Source of the DNA: Candidatus Gastranaerophilales bacterium
Lineage (GTDB): Bacteria > Cyanobacteriota > Vampirovibrionia > Gastranaerophilales > Gastranaerophilaceae
Length of the DNA stretch: 64,000 nt
Assembly (NCBI GenBank): GCA_944325025.1
Contig: CALUYN010000009.1
Coordinates: 1-64,000, forward strand
Direction: 5' to 3'
A program made the position numbers and the translations under genes. The notes below the pieces were generated by a model that ran no database searches, was not told where the DNA came from, and worked only from the letters and a program-made list of their open reading frames with translations. This document shows positions 29,614-39,120 of the stretch, in pieces; position 1 is the stretch's first letter; the number at the start of each line of letters is the position of its first letter.

Positions 29614-30473
29614 TTATCTGCAGTATAGATTGTAATATCCGTCAGCACCATAACAAGGATCTCCGTTTGCCTTATAAGGCGATTTACCAATAGAGTCCAT
29701 ATATGCAACAAAGTCATTTAAAGTACAACCACTTTCCTTAGTGCTGCAATCTTTTATTTCATTTATAAGTTCATCTGAAATATCTACTAAAATACCGTTG
29801 GCAAACATATATTTGTACAAATCCTGCTTTGGCGCATTCGGAGTTTTAGCTGTGTTGGTATCAACTACAATGCTTAAAGCAGAAGCACCATTCTGCATAT
29901 CAGACATCACATTCCAACCAAAAGTCATACCATCTGCAGTTGTAAATATATAAGGAATCTGATCCCAACTAAACGAAACATATTGAGTTTTTGACGGTGC
30001 ATTATATTCCTGCGGCAAACGACTCAACATAGCATTATAATTATTGTCACCGAGAAAGGCATCATCTACTATTGAAAAATATTTTTTAAATTCAGATGAA
30101 ACAAAATTAAATAGGTCGGCTTCAGAAGATACTGACCCGCCGCATGAAGCTAAATTCCCGGATAAACATGATATTAACGGAATATCAGAAACTGACGTGA
30201 CTTCATTTTTTGCCATCATCAAATTAAAGCCCTGGGCTAATACACTCTGGCTTTTTTTGTACTGAGCTTCATAAACCTTGTCTTTGTGTTTTGATACCAA
30301 TGGAGGTAAACTTATAGCTGCAACAACACCTACAATAGCAATAGTAACTAAAGTTTCAGCAAGAGTAAACGCCTGACGGCACCCGTATAAAGAAGCTCTT
30401 AATTCCGGCAATAAACTAAAGACGAGCTCAGAGCCCCCCCCCCGACGGGATTCGAATTTTTTAAGTACTTCAT
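29614..30473 (-). CDS. Prepilin-like protein D with G10 tract; start codon out of frame
   Basis: A prepilin signal (QAFTLAETLVTIAIVGVVAA, Glu at position 5) is followed by a globular part with paired Cys and the VVDTNTAKTPNAPKQDLY version of the shared prepilin motif. ATG 30473 has GGAG upstream and a near-consensus promoter (30506-30534). The ATG frame runs MKYLKNSNPVGGGALSSS and stops at TAA 30401-30399, because the G10 run (30434-30443) shifts it. The prepilin frame is open upstream as far as a TTG at 30534, but that TTG is the promoter -35 box. Eleven G would join ATG and prepilin in one frame with a leader of about 35 aa. Confidence 0.8.
30434..30443 (-). other. G10 slippage tract in prepilin gene D
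   Basis: Ten consecutive G on the minus strand, ten codons after ATG 30473. The ATG frame and the prepilin frame differ by one base across it. Confidence 0.85.
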
Positions 30474-30505
30474 AAACTTGCTCCTTTATTATAATCTGTA
30501 TTATT

Positions 30506-30534
30506 ATTTTAACATATATTCGCAGACGTGTCAA
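30506..30534 (-). promoter_or_regulatory. Promoter of prepilin gene D
   Basis: TTGACA (30534-30529), a 17-bp spacer and TAAAAT (30511-30506) on the minus strand. Transcription would begin about 25 nt before ATG 30473, so the upstream TTG cannot be the start codon. Confidence 0.75.
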
Positions 30535-30682
30535 GGTATTGAATTTCGGGATTTAAAAGATAGAATATTATCTTCCCTCAAGTGATTAAGGATGAGGGTA
30601 TGTTTTTTAGACACTCCTTAGTGCCTTATAAACAGCTTTTGCAGCTTTGCCTCTATGTTTCTCTAATTGCCGATAATTAAAA

Positions 30683-30702
30683 CCTTCCCTGATTAGGGAA
30701 GG
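30683..30702 (-). terminator. Terminator of gltX
   Basis: An 8-bp stem CCTTCCCT / AGGGAAGG with a 4-nt loop and a T-run on the minus strand, 30 nt after the gltX stop. The stretch 30541-30680 beyond it holds no gene. Confidence 0.75.
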
Positions 30703-30731
30703 CTTTAATCTTTAAAGGTTCTAATTCTAGG

Positions 30732-32201
30732 CTAAACCGTCTGCTTCATAGCAGCTTTTACTCTGTGGAATGTTTTTTCTTTGCCGATAATTGCAAGTAT
30801 TGCAGTCATATCTGCCCCGCAGAGTCTGCCTGTAACAGCTGCTCTGATAGCCCACATTGTAACTTTCGGTTTTATTCCTTTTTCTTTGTAAAAAGCTCTA
30901 AATGCTTCCAGTTTTTCATGAAGATTTTCTTCTGTCCATTCCCAATCTTTTGCCTGCTCCATGAATGTTTTTAACACATTCTGTGAAACTTCACTGTCAA
31001 GGGTTTCTCTTGCTTTATCATCAATTTCAACATCTTCGCCGAAGAAATACGGAACGGCATCTGTTATATCAGATAAAAGTGTTAACGGTTCATAAGTAAT
31101 CTCAACCATACGCGTATACTGAGCATCTGTTAACTCACTCAAGTCATATTTTGTCAAATATGGTTTTAATCTTTCCTTCAATTCAGGAATAGAGAGCATT
31201 TTGATATAATGACTGTTCATCCAGTTTAATTTGTCGTATTCAAAAATTGAGTTTGATGAAGAAATTTCATTAATCCTGAAATCCTGAGCAATTTCATCCA
31301 AAGATTTGATTTCCTGTCCGTCAGAAGGCGACCAGCCTAACAAAGCTACAAAGTTAATCAAAGCATCTGTCAAATAGCCTTTTTCAACAAACTCTGATAC
31401 CGCTGTTGCGCCGTGGCGTTTTGAAAGTTTGCTTCTGTCCGGCGCCAAAATCATACCAAGATGGCCGAATTTAGGAACTTCTGCACCCAAAGCTTCAAAT
31501 ATCAAAATCTGCTTGAAAGTATTTGAAATATGATCTTCACCTCTTATTACATGCGAAATTTTCATAAGCATATCATCAATTACAACGGCAAAGTTATAAG
31601 TCGGAGTTCCGTTTGATTTCATAATAACAAAATCGCCAAGAAGATTAGTGTCAACATGTAATTCGCCTTTTACCATATCATCAAAAGTTAACATTGAAGA
31701 ATTATGGAAAGCTTTTTGTGCTTTTTCAATATTAAATCTGATTGCAGGTTTTCTGCCCTCTGCTTTTAATTTTGCCTTTTCTTCTTCTGTTAAATTTAAA
31801 CATTTTTTAGTATAAACATAAGGTTTTTTATTTGCAGCGGCTTCTTTTTTTTCTGCCTCAAGTTCTTCTGGCGTGCAGTAGCATTCGTATGCAAACCCTT
31901 TATCCAGAAGAATTTGAGCGTATTTGGGATAAATATCAAACCTTTCAGATTGAGTATACGGGCCGTAAGGGCCGCCAACATCAGGGCCTTCATCCCAATT
32001 CAAGCCTAAAGCCTTTAAACTGTCAAAAATATTGTCAATATATGCCTGGCTTGTACGTTCGGCATCTGTATCTTCAATTCTTAAAATAAATTTTCCGTGA
32101 TTTTTTTTAGCAAACAAATAGTTGAATAAAGCTGTTCTAGCTGTACCGATGTGTAAGTTTCCGCTCGGTGACGGTGCAATTCTGACTCTTACGTCTGTCA
32201 T
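30732..32201 (-). CDS. gltX: Glutamyl-tRNA synthetase
   Basis: A 489-aa class I synthetase. HIGH-like HIGTARTALFNYLF near residue 17, KLSKRHGA as the KMSKS motif, and RIEDTD. The presence of gatB suggests an indirect Gln-tRNA and/or Asn-tRNA route, so GltX may be non-discriminating. AAGGA precedes ATG 32201. Confidence 0.97.
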   Translation of the reverse strand: MTDVRVRIAPSPSGNLHIGTARTALFNYLFAKKNHGKFILRIEDTDAERTSQAYIDNIFDSLKALGLNWDEGPDVGGPYGPYTQSERFDIYPKYAQILLDKGFAYECYCTPEELEAEKKEAAANKKPYVYTKKCLNLTEEEKAKLKAEGRKPAIRFNIEKAQKAFHNSSMLTFDDMVKGELHVDTNLLGDFVIMKSNGTPTYNFAVVIDDMLMKISHVIRGEDHISNTFKQILIFEALGAEVPKFGHLGMILAPDRSKLSKRHGATAVSEFVEKGYLTDALINFVALLGWSPSDGQEIKSLDEIAQDFRINEISSSNSIFEYDKLNWMNSHYIKMLSIPELKERLKPYLTKYDLSELTDAQYTRMVEITYEPLTLLSDITDAVPYFFGEDVEIDDKARETLDSEVSQNVLKTFMEQAKDWEWTEENLHEKLEAFRAFYKEKGIKPKVTMWAIRAAVTGRLCGADMTAILAIIGKEKTFHRVKAAMKQTV

Positions 32202-32323
32202 TTTTTCCTTCTTTCTTATTTATAAATCAGCACAAAAAGGATAACACGAGCAAAATTTGATTTCAAGTTAAATACTTTTTTTAAGGGATTTGACGAATCA
32301 CAGTTTAAGTTTAAAATGTATAT

Positions 32324-33184
32324 ATGAAAAAGGTTTGGCTAATTTTATTTTTATTAACAGTAATTCAATCGCCTGCATTTTCTTTAAATAAGAGGATGGA
32401 GCCGACATCAGGCGGCGAAAATGCCCTGCCGAACATTTTTATATATTCAATTCCTGATGATGAAACAACTCCTGCAAAAAATAAGGAAACGCAAAATATT
32501 AATAATAAAAAAACGGGGAATGAACCCGAAGAAGAAATTACTCTTGATATTAATGATAATTCAACTCTCGGCGCAACAACCTTAAAAGGTTATGCACAAT
32601 ATATTGAAGATGCAGAAGAAATTTACCTGAAAGATGATGATGATAATTTTGTTTTAAATATAAAAGTGCCTCAAAAAATTACAGCCTCGCAAGGTTTAAA
32701 TTTGAGCCGAACCCCAACAAAACAAATTGCAAGATCAAAAGAATGGGAATACAATATTGCACCGAAATCAATCAATGAATCAGAAGCCAGAGGAAATTTT
32801 ACATTCGGAGCTTTATACGGAAATGAAGTTGATAACATCGCAATGCTTGAATCAGAAGCAGGACTTTTTACCCGGTATGAAAAAAGCAGATTTGCTCTGA
32901 GTTCTACATACAAAAAGAATTTAAATACAACATATAATCAGTTTTATGACACTATTTCCATAGCTCCGGAATTTAAATTAAACAATTACATGTCAATTAA
33001 AAACGAATACAAAGCGGATATAACACGCAACAGAAGATCAGGTGCTCTTATATTCTCACTCAACCCGTTCGGTAAAAAAGACGCAGACAGATTAAGGCTT
33101 GAACTCGGCGCAAAACAAACAATATTTGCCGATAATACCGAGCCCAAGACCGAATTCAGTTTTTCAACAAAGTTAAAATTGTAA
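32324..33184 (+). CDS. Secreted barrel-like outer membrane protein, unknown
   Basis: A 286-aa protein with a signal peptide (VWLILFLLTVIQSPAFS). A low-complexity acidic/Asn stretch (about 45-85) leads to a C-terminal half of alternating strands ending FSFSTKLKL with polar/hydrophobic alternation, as in outer-membrane barrels. No family recognised. TTGACG, a 16-bp spacer, TAAAAT, then exactly 6 nt to ATG: no Shine-Dalgarno, hence probably leaderless. Confidence 0.75.
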   Translation: MKKVWLILFLLTVIQSPAFSLNKRMEPTSGGENALPNIFIYSIPDDETTPAKNKETQNINNKKTGNEPEEEITLDINDNSTLGATTLKGYAQYIEDAEEIYLKDDDDNFVLNIKVPQKITASQGLNLSRTPTKQIARSKEWEYNIAPKSINESEARGNFTFGALYGNEVDNIAMLESEAGLFTRYEKSRFALSSTYKKNLNTTYNQFYDTISIAPEFKLNNYMSIKNEYKADITRNRRSGALIFSLNPFGKKDADRLRLELGAKQTIFADNTEPKTEFSFSTKLKL

Positions 33185-33245
33185 ATTTATACAAATTTTG
33201 TTGTTTAAATGCTTTATTTCGTTTATAATTTGTATGTGAGGTTTT

Positions 33246-33644
33246 ATGGCTGAAAATCAAGACCAGACAAATACAGGGGAAGAAATATCTAAACAGGCTT
33301 TAACAAGGTCAAAAGCAAAAACAGGCTTTTACTACTCTTTTTTGACCATTGTTTTGTTATTTTGTCTTATTCAGATAGGTTTTGGCGCAATACTGAATAT
33401 TTCAAAAACAATCTCATATAGAGCCAAAATCTCAACATTATCAAAAATACGGGATAATGCAGAAAATCAAAATCAGGAACTAAAACAGGATATAAAGTTG
33501 TTCTCATCAACCTCAAGCCTTGAAGGAATTGCTAGAAATAACCTGAAAATGGCAGGTGAGGACGAAGTGCTTATATTAATTAATAATAACCAGCCGCAAA
33601 ATCCTGATAAAAAGAAAAAACATAAGAAAAATAAGAAGAAATAA
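33246..33644 (+). CDS. FtsB/DivIC-like septum formation protein
   Basis: A 132-aa protein with a cytoplasmic tail, one membrane helix (FYYSFLTIVLLFCLIQIGFG), a coiled coil, then SLEGIARNNLKMAGEDEVLI, which is the DivIC/FtsB C-terminal motif. A very Lys-rich tail follows. It would bridge division proteins with the FtsL-like product. GAGG precedes the ATG; it lies 14 nt before the TPR gene, so the two are probably an operon. Confidence 0.85.
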   Translation: MAENQDQTNTGEEISKQALTRSKAKTGFYYSFLTIVLLFCLIQIGFGAILNISKTISYRAKISTLSKIRDNAENQNQELKQDIKLFSSTSSLEGIARNNLKMAGEDEVLILINNNQPQNPDKKKKHKKNKKK

Positions 33645-33658
33645 AAACGGAGCATTAA

Positions 33659-35239
33659 ATGCAGAATACCGAAGTTATTGAATATATTAAACAAGCATTT
33701 GAATTAAAATCACAGCAATGCTACAAGCAGGCCATTGAAATGCTTTATAAAGCTCTGGAAATAGAAACAGATAACACAGAAATTCTCTACCAGTTAGGCG
33801 AACTTTACTTTATGCTTAAAAATTTTCAAAGAGCTTCTCACTATCTTGAAAAAGTTTTATCTAAAAATAATACCCACATTGACTCTCTTAGAATTTTAGA
33901 AAAAATTTATTCATACTCTCACGATTCAAAAAATGCTTACCAAACCGCAGAAAAAATATATAATATAACAAAACAAACAGATGACCTGTTAGAATTTATA
34001 AATATTCTTTCAAAAACCGGCAACTTAAAAAAAATTGAAGAACTTGAAAAAGATATACAGCTCAATGATAGAATTTACTACGGAATAGCAAAGGCGCTTT
34101 ACGATTGCGGAGAATCTGCACAGGCAAAAGAAAAACTTGAACAATCTCTCAAACTTAATCCGGAAAATGAAAATTCTCTTGTTCTGTTAGGTAAAATATA
34201 TTTTGATGAAAGTAATTTTGAAAAATCCAAAAGCATATTCAATACTTTTCCCAAAACTACCGAAAATCCGGAAGTATTAAATTATCTTGGCTTATTTGCG
34301 CTTGAAGATTTGCAGTTTGTGGATGCAATAAAATACTTCTCAAAAGCTTCAAACATTGACAAAGAAAACGCAATATATTTTTACAACCTCGGCAATGCAT
34401 ACTTTTATAACGGCTGGTTTGAAGAAGCTTCAAAAGCTTATTTAAAAGCTATATGTATGTCGCCTGATGAAGCAGGTTTTAGATATTCGCTTGCATATCT
34501 TTATTATGAACAAAAAAATCTTGAAAAAGCTCAAAGAGAAATTGATTATATACTTCAAAACAATCCTGAGTACGGGCTTGCGCACGTTTTAAATGCTCTT
34601 TTGAAATATGAACGGAAAGATTTTCTCGGCGCAAAAACAGAGCTCGAAAATAACTTAGAAAACGGAAATGATGACAACTTTACACTTGTGTCACTGGCAA
34701 AAGTTTATACAGAACTTTCCTTGTTTGAAAAAGCTGAAAGTGCTATTAAAAAGGTTATAAATAAAACACCTGAAAGCTTGAACTATCAATGTCAGCTTGC
34801 ACAAGTCTATATTGCAGAAAAAAAATATAATGAAGCTTTAAATGTTTTGAATAAAGTTATAGAAAAAAATGAAAATTATATTGCCGCATATTCACTCGGG
34901 GCAAAAGCCAGTCTTGCAATGAAAGATTTTGAAAAGGTCAAAGACTTTGCACAGCAAATGATTAATCTTGATATGAATTATGCTGAAGGATATTTTTATC
35001 TGGCACTAGTAAGATTTGAAGAAAAAGACTTTGAGGAAGCTATAGAATGCATGAAACGTGCTATTATGTACGATGTAAACAATGCAGAATATTATGCTGA
35101 AATGAGCAGTATTTATAAAGCAAAAGAGGACTATAAAACCGCTCTTGAATATATCAAAGAAGCCGAAAACATATCAGGCAGCACTGAATATAAAATTCTT
35201 TTCAGCGAACTTGCTGCTCTGAACAGAAAAAATAAATAA
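33659..35239 (+). CDS. Tetratricopeptide repeat protein
   Basis: A 526-aa protein made almost entirely of about 14 TPR units, for example IEYIKQAFELKSQQCYKQAI and ALEIETDNTEILYQLGELYF. No signal peptide or enzyme domain. It acts as a protein-protein scaffold; partners unknown. Co-transcription with the FtsB-like gene hints at envelope or division work. GGAG lies 7 nt before the ATG. Confidence 0.9.
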   Translation: MQNTEVIEYIKQAFELKSQQCYKQAIEMLYKALEIETDNTEILYQLGELYFMLKNFQRASHYLEKVLSKNNTHIDSLRILEKIYSYSHDSKNAYQTAEKIYNITKQTDDLLEFINILSKTGNLKKIEELEKDIQLNDRIYYGIAKALYDCGESAQAKEKLEQSLKLNPENENSLVLLGKIYFDESNFEKSKSIFNTFPKTTENPEVLNYLGLFALEDLQFVDAIKYFSKASNIDKENAIYFYNLGNAYFYNGWFEEASKAYLKAICMSPDEAGFRYSLAYLYYEQKNLEKAQREIDYILQNNPEYGLAHVLNALLKYERKDFLGAKTELENNLENGNDDNFTLVSLAKVYTELSLFEKAESAIKKVINKTPESLNYQCQLAQVYIAEKKYNEALNVLNKVIEKNENYIAAYSLGAKASLAMKDFEKVKDFAQQMINLDMNYAEGYFYLALVRFEEKDFEEAIECMKRAIMYDVNNAEYYAEMSSIYKAKEDYKTALEYIKEAENISGSTEYKILFSELAALNRKNK

Positions 35240-35327
35240 TTTGACGACAAACAAAATATAATTATAATATTTAGTAGTTACTACAAATGTAGTTTTAGCA
35301 CAATTTATTTACGGGAGAAGAAGATTA

Positions 35328-36017
35328 GTGGATAGAAAAAGATTAAAAAACGGAATATTTATAGCAGCAATGGTTCTTATATGCCAAATACCTGCATTTT
35401 CTGCTAAAAAAAATGAAGAATTAATTGAAATGCCAAAAACTTATCCGGCGAAATATACAGCAGAGTACATAAAAGAGATTAAGCCTCTTTATAAACCGAC
35501 AGGCAAAGAAGAGCTTATCTACGTCGCACTTGATATGTTAAAAGGAACTAACGGAGAATTTTCACGAAATGCAATTTTGGGAAATAACCTGTCAGGCAGA
35601 CCAGTTAAAATCGAATTCAGAGATTTGGGAACAATAAATCCTGACTACGCAAACTTTGATGCTCTCGGATGGAAAAAGAACAAACAATTATTTATATTTA
35701 TAAATCCGCGTCATAAAGACGCACCGCCTGGGGCACTGGCTGCACTGCTGTCTCACGAAGCACTGCATCAGGATGAGTATAATTCACTTGCCGAAGAAAC
35801 TTATGCCTGGACAATGGAAGCTTCTGTATGGCATGAAATTGTAAAATTATATCCGGAAAGTAATGACGAACTTCACCCGCTCGTTGTAAGAGAAAATACT
35901 TTGAACAAGCTTTTTGAACGCGGCGGATATTCAAACAAATATATAAAAAAGACTGTAATGTCCAACGAAGGTTACAAAGATCTTCCGGCAACTTCTCCCG
36001 GATTTGAGGATTTGTAA
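35328..36017 (+). CDS. Secreted putative zinc metalloprotease (HEALH motif)
   Basis: A 229-aa protein with an N-terminal signal sequence (GIFIAAMVLICQIPAFSA). The motif LLSHEALHQDEYNSLAEE carries HExxH, with Glu residues 9-10 further on that could be the third zinc ligand, as in gluzincins. I do not recognise the family. GTG 35328 follows GGGAGAAG. A strong terminator follows. Confidence 0.7.
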   Translation: MDRKRLKNGIFIAAMVLICQIPAFSAKKNEELIEMPKTYPAKYTAEYIKEIKPLYKPTGKEELIYVALDMLKGTNGEFSRNAILGNNLSGRPVKIEFRDLGTINPDYANFDALGWKKNKQLFIFINPRHKDAPPGALAALLSHEALHQDEYNSLAEETYAWTMEASVWHEIVKLYPESNDELHPLVVRENTLNKLFERGGYSNKYIKKTVMSNEGYKDLPATSPGFEDL

Positions 36018-36031
36018 AAATAAATAGCAAT

Positions 36032-36079
36032 AAAGATGGGCTGTTCTCAACAATTATTAATCAGAAACAGCCCGTCTTT
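36032..36079. terminator. Strong terminator after the HEALH gene
   Basis: A 14-bp stem AAAGATGGGCTGTT / AACAGCCCGTCTTT (one G-U) with a 20-nt loop and T-run. It lies between convergent genes and may serve both. Confidence 0.85.
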
Positions 36080-36093
36080 TAAGTTGTTACAAT

Positions 36094-37374
36094 CTAAGGC
36101 AGACATTCCCAATATGTCTTTGAACTGTCATCAGGGCATATATTTGCTACTGCAAAATATGCACATGATGCTCCGTTTCTTACATTAGTAGAGTTTTTTG
36201 AACAATAAGTTGAATTAGGTTTCATTTCCCAGTGAGAATAATCAGGCGAACCAACCGGGACTAATTTATTTTTGTTAAATGAAAAATAAAAAATATCATG
36301 CCCCAAAGCATTCGGAGCCCTTTTGGGGCCGTTTGTATCTATTACAAGCCAACTGGCAAAACAGTTATAACATCCGCTGATTGCCGAACCGTCTGCAGCA
36401 ATCCTTGTTGGTAATTGGGCACAATTATTCATAGCTCCTTCTTTTTTATTATAATTTTTTATTGCGAATTGGTTCTTTTTATCTTTGTAAAGATCAGTAA
36501 CATCCTCATCAGTAATAACTCTGTATTTACTATATAATTCAGTATAAAATTCCGTATCCCTGTCCCCTGCATTGCTTGTCCAGGCAGAAATCATATCAGG
36601 CTCAATTGAATAAAGCGCCTGCTGTAAAACAGAATAAGCTTTTTTGAATTCAGTTTCTCTAACCTTGTGCTGATATTTAGTCATTAAAGTTGGAATAGTC
36701 ATCGCAGCAACAACCCCGATTATGCCGAGGGTGATGAGAACCTCTGCTAAGGTAAACGCGGATTTCTTTAGTCGATAAGGCGATAAGACGTTAGGACGAT
36801 AAGTCTTTTTAAGTGAAGGGTGAAGAGTGAAACGTGAAGAAAATTTGTCATTACGAGGCAGCGTGCCGCTGCACCCGACACCTGGGTTTTGCATTGCATT
36901 TTCTATGTCATTACAAGGAGAATGCGACGCATTCGACGTAGTAATATCATTCATATTGCAGCTATCTTGCGATTGCGGATCAGTTTCGCTGACCGCAATG
37001 ACGAAAACAGGTGCTAAGTCATTCTGAGCGAAGCGAAGAATCTCATTATCGCCACGATTTTGCGATTGCCACGGTCGTTTCACTCCCTCGCAATGACAGG
37101 GGGAAAATTGACATGAATTGTCTAACATGGCTACGTGCGTAGCACCCTCGCAATGACAGGTTACTCCCTCCCTGATTAGGGAGGGTTGAGGTGGGTAACT
37201 GTCAGAAGAACAGAAGACCGGAGGGCAGGAAGGCAGGCTAGTTTCATTTATAGCTATTTTGGTAAAATTGCAACAATATTTATCACCGATATTAGCTTCG
37301 CTTCTATGCCTCTTGACATCTTTGCATCTAATTAAACCCTCACCCGCAGTTGTAAGTTCACTTTGTTCACACAA
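36094..37374 (-). CDS. Prepilin-like protein B with long repeat-derived leader; two slippage tracts upstream
   Basis: Prepilin signal LKKSAFTLAEVLITLGIIGV, then a globular domain with DTNGPKRPNALGHDIFYFSF and several Cys. The leader frame is open for more than 200 codons of translated repeats (for example CHCEGVKRPWQSQ) up to TTG 37374. The gene-like start is ATG 37534 (AAAGGAG, promoter 37562-37589). Between them lie a G9 run (37496-37504) and an A10 run (37399-37408 on the plus strand as T). With 9 G the ATG frame ends at TAG after 23 codons. Eleven (or 8) G with 11 (or 8) A would fuse start and prepilin. The last about 290 bp of leader are near-identical to gene C. Confidence 0.7.
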   Translation of the reverse strand: MCEQSELTTAGEGLIRCKDVKRHRSEANIGDKYCCNFTKIAINETSLPSCPPVFCSSDSYPPQPSLIREGVTCHCEGATHVAMLDNSCQFSPCHCEGVKRPWQSQNRGDNEILRFAQNDLAPVFVIAVSETDPQSQDSCNMNDITTSNASHSPCNDIENAMQNPGVGCSGTLPRNDKFSSRFTLHPSLKKTYRPNVLSPYRLKKSAFTLAEVLITLGIIGVVAAMTIPTLMTKYQHKVRETEFKKAYSVLQQALYSIEPDMISAWTSNAGDRDTEFYTELYSKYRVITDEDVTDLYKDKKNQFAIKNYNKKEGAMNNCAQLPTRIAADGSAISGCYNCFASWLVIDTNGPKRAPNALGHDIFYFSFNKNKLVPVGSPDYSHWEMKPNSTYCSKNSTNVRNGASCAYFAVANICPDDSSKTYWECLP

Positions 37375-37495
37375 CTGCTCCCTCTCCCAAGATAGAGTTT
37401 TTTTTTTATGATACAGGCTTGACCACCTGCCTTCTTGACCTCTGGCCTTCCATCTAATTGACTAGCTTCTTTGCCTCCGGCGGAGCCTACAGTGC

Positions 37496-37534
37496 CCCCC
37501 CCCCGAAGCTCTGCATTAATTCAAATCTTTTCAT
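37496..37534 (-). other. Start cassette with G9 tract of prepilin gene B
   Basis: ATG 37534, then the same codons as gene A (MKRFELMQSF) and nine G. Downstream CACTGTAGGCT also matches gene A, so the cassette is duplicated at the two loci. Confidence 0.8.
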
Positions 37535-37561
37535 AATTACTCCTTTCTTATCTACATTATA

Positions 37562-37589
37562 AGTATAACATAATTTATACATATATCAA
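37562..37589 (-). promoter_or_regulatory. Promoter of prepilin gene B
   Basis: TTGATA (37589-37584), a 16-bp spacer and TATACT (37567-37562), reading toward ATG 37534. Confidence 0.65.
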
Positions 37590-37649
37590 TAAATAAAAAT
37601 TTTCCCTGCTTTACTACTTATAAAGTATATTGATTATAAAAAATGCTTG

Positions 37650-38897
37650 ATGTTAAATATTCGTATGAAAACACGTCAGGCATTTTTATTTATAGCTTTA
37701 ATTATAACCCTTGTTGGTTTGAACGCTTTTTTTATGTTTACAAACAGGGTTGAAATAAGTGACATGCCTGATATGGTTGATCACAGCCATATTTCTTCTC
37801 AAAAACTTTTTGACAGCAGTTGGAAAATTATCAGGGATAATTATTATGATGCTAATCTTAATGAACAGTCCTGGTCACGTTGGAAAGAGCACTATCACGG
37901 CAAAATCAAAACAGATGAAGACGCAAAAGTTGCAATAGATACAATGCTTGCAAGTCTTGATGACCCGTATTCAAGATACATGTCAAGAAATGAATATCTT
38001 GAACAAAATAATTCCATAAGCTCGAAAATTACAGGTATAGGAGTTAATATAACGTCAATTGCCGGTAAAATCCATATTGTTAACGTTATGGAAGGTACGC
38101 CCGCACAATTTGCTAATCTGCTTCCGAAAGACATAATTATCGCAATTGACGGCAAAGAAGTGCACGGTCTGACGCTGTCAGAAGTAGCAAACCTGGTCAG
38201 AGGCCCCGAAAACAGCTTTGTTAACATTACAATTTTACGAAATAACGACAAACTCGTAAAAAAAGTAATGAGAAAAGAAATTAAAATAAAAACCGTTAAA
38301 AGCTCTGTTATAGATAAAAATATAGGTTATATTCAAATTTCAAGCTTTATCGGCTCAACAACTCCAAACGAATTTCTTGAAGCTCTTGAAAAAACAAAAG
38401 ATACACAGGGGCTTATTATAGACCTTCGCGGCAACACAGGCGGACTGCTTCCGAATGCTGTATTTATTGCCAACCTGTTTATTCCAAAAGGCAATATCGT
38501 AAGTATAGTCGGGCGAAACGGATATAAATATGATATTAATGCACAGGATACAGAATTTTCTATCAAAAAGCCGACAGTAGTACTTGTTGACGGCAATTCC
38601 GCAAGCGCAAGCGAAATATTGTCAGGCGCTTTGAAAGATTATAACAAGGCAAAACTTCTCGGCACAACAACTTACGGTAAAGGCATGGTTCAAAAAATTA
38701 TTCCGATGCCAAACGAAACAGGTCTGAATTTGACTATAGCAAAATATTTAACCCCGAAAGGCACTGATATAAACAAAAAAGGAATTACCCCCGACATTCA
38801 GGTTGAATTCAGCCTGAAAGATGTAAAAACAAATAATGATGCACAGCTTCAGGCCGCAAAAAATGTCCTTTCTAAAATGCTGATAAGTAAGAAGTAA
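37650..38897 (+). CDS. ctpA: C-terminal processing serine protease (CtpA, S41)
   Basis: About 415 aa. An N-terminal membrane anchor (FLFIALIITLVGLNAFF), a PDZ domain (about 125-205, GIGVNITSIAGKIHIVNVME) and an S41 domain follow. The catalytic Ser is in GNSASASEIL and the general-base Lys in TTTYGKGMVQ, with LIIDLRGNTGGLL before them. It acts in the periplasm on C-termini of envelope proteins. ATG 37650 is preferred over TTG 37647; ATG 37665 is another option. No clear Shine-Dalgarno; a TATAAA lies just upstream. Confidence 0.93.
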   Translation: MLNIRMKTRQAFLFIALIITLVGLNAFFMFTNRVEISDMPDMVDHSHISSQKLFDSSWKIIRDNYYDANLNEQSWSRWKEHYHGKIKTDEDAKVAIDTMLASLDDPYSRYMSRNEYLEQNNSISSKITGIGVNITSIAGKIHIVNVMEGTPAQFANLLPKDIIIAIDGKEVHGLTLSEVANLVRGPENSFVNITILRNNDKLVKKVMRKEIKIKTVKSSVIDKNIGYIQISSFIGSTTPNEFLEALEKTKDTQGLIIDLRGNTGGLLPNAVFIANLFIPKGNIVSIVGRNGYKYDINAQDTEFSIKKPTVVLVDGNSASASEILSGALKDYNKAKLLGTTTYGKGMVQKIIPMPNETGLNLTIAKYLTPKGTDINKKGITPDIQVEFSLKDVKTNNDAQLQAAKNVLSKMLISKK

Positions 38898-38901
38898 TTT
38901 A

Positions 38902-39120
38902 TTAAGAAATTAAGGTAAAATAAATTGAAAGCAGCCCTGCAGTCTTTAATATTGCTTTTAAAAGGCCTGTTTTAATTTCTTTATTAGCATGAACAGGAAC
39001 TACAATTCTTGCATCTTCGCCTTCTTTTGCAAAAACATGATGAGAGCCGGCAATTCTAACTAAAACCCAACCATTATTTTAAAGAATTTTACAAAGTTTT
39101 TTCCCGGATATATTTTTCAT
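38902..39120 (-). pseudogene. hicA: HicA-type toxin gene with premature stop
   Basis: The frame from ATG 39120 encodes a 72-codon HicA/YcfA double-stranded RNA-binding-like toxin: ISGKKLCKIL, then NGWVLVRIAGSHHVFAKEG with the catalytic His, then VVPVHANKEIKTGLLKAIL. Codon 14 is TAA (39081-39079), where a Glu or Lys codon would fit (IL-x-NNGW). The ATG overlaps the hicB stop by 4 nt. No later in-frame start is obvious, so the toxin is probably dead. A sequence error is possible. Confidence 0.8.

Noticed and set aside
30474-30534. TTG 30534 as start codon of prepilin gene D
   Set aside because: It forms the -35 box TTGACA of a good promoter, has no ribosome binding site, and the ATG at 30473 has GGAG.
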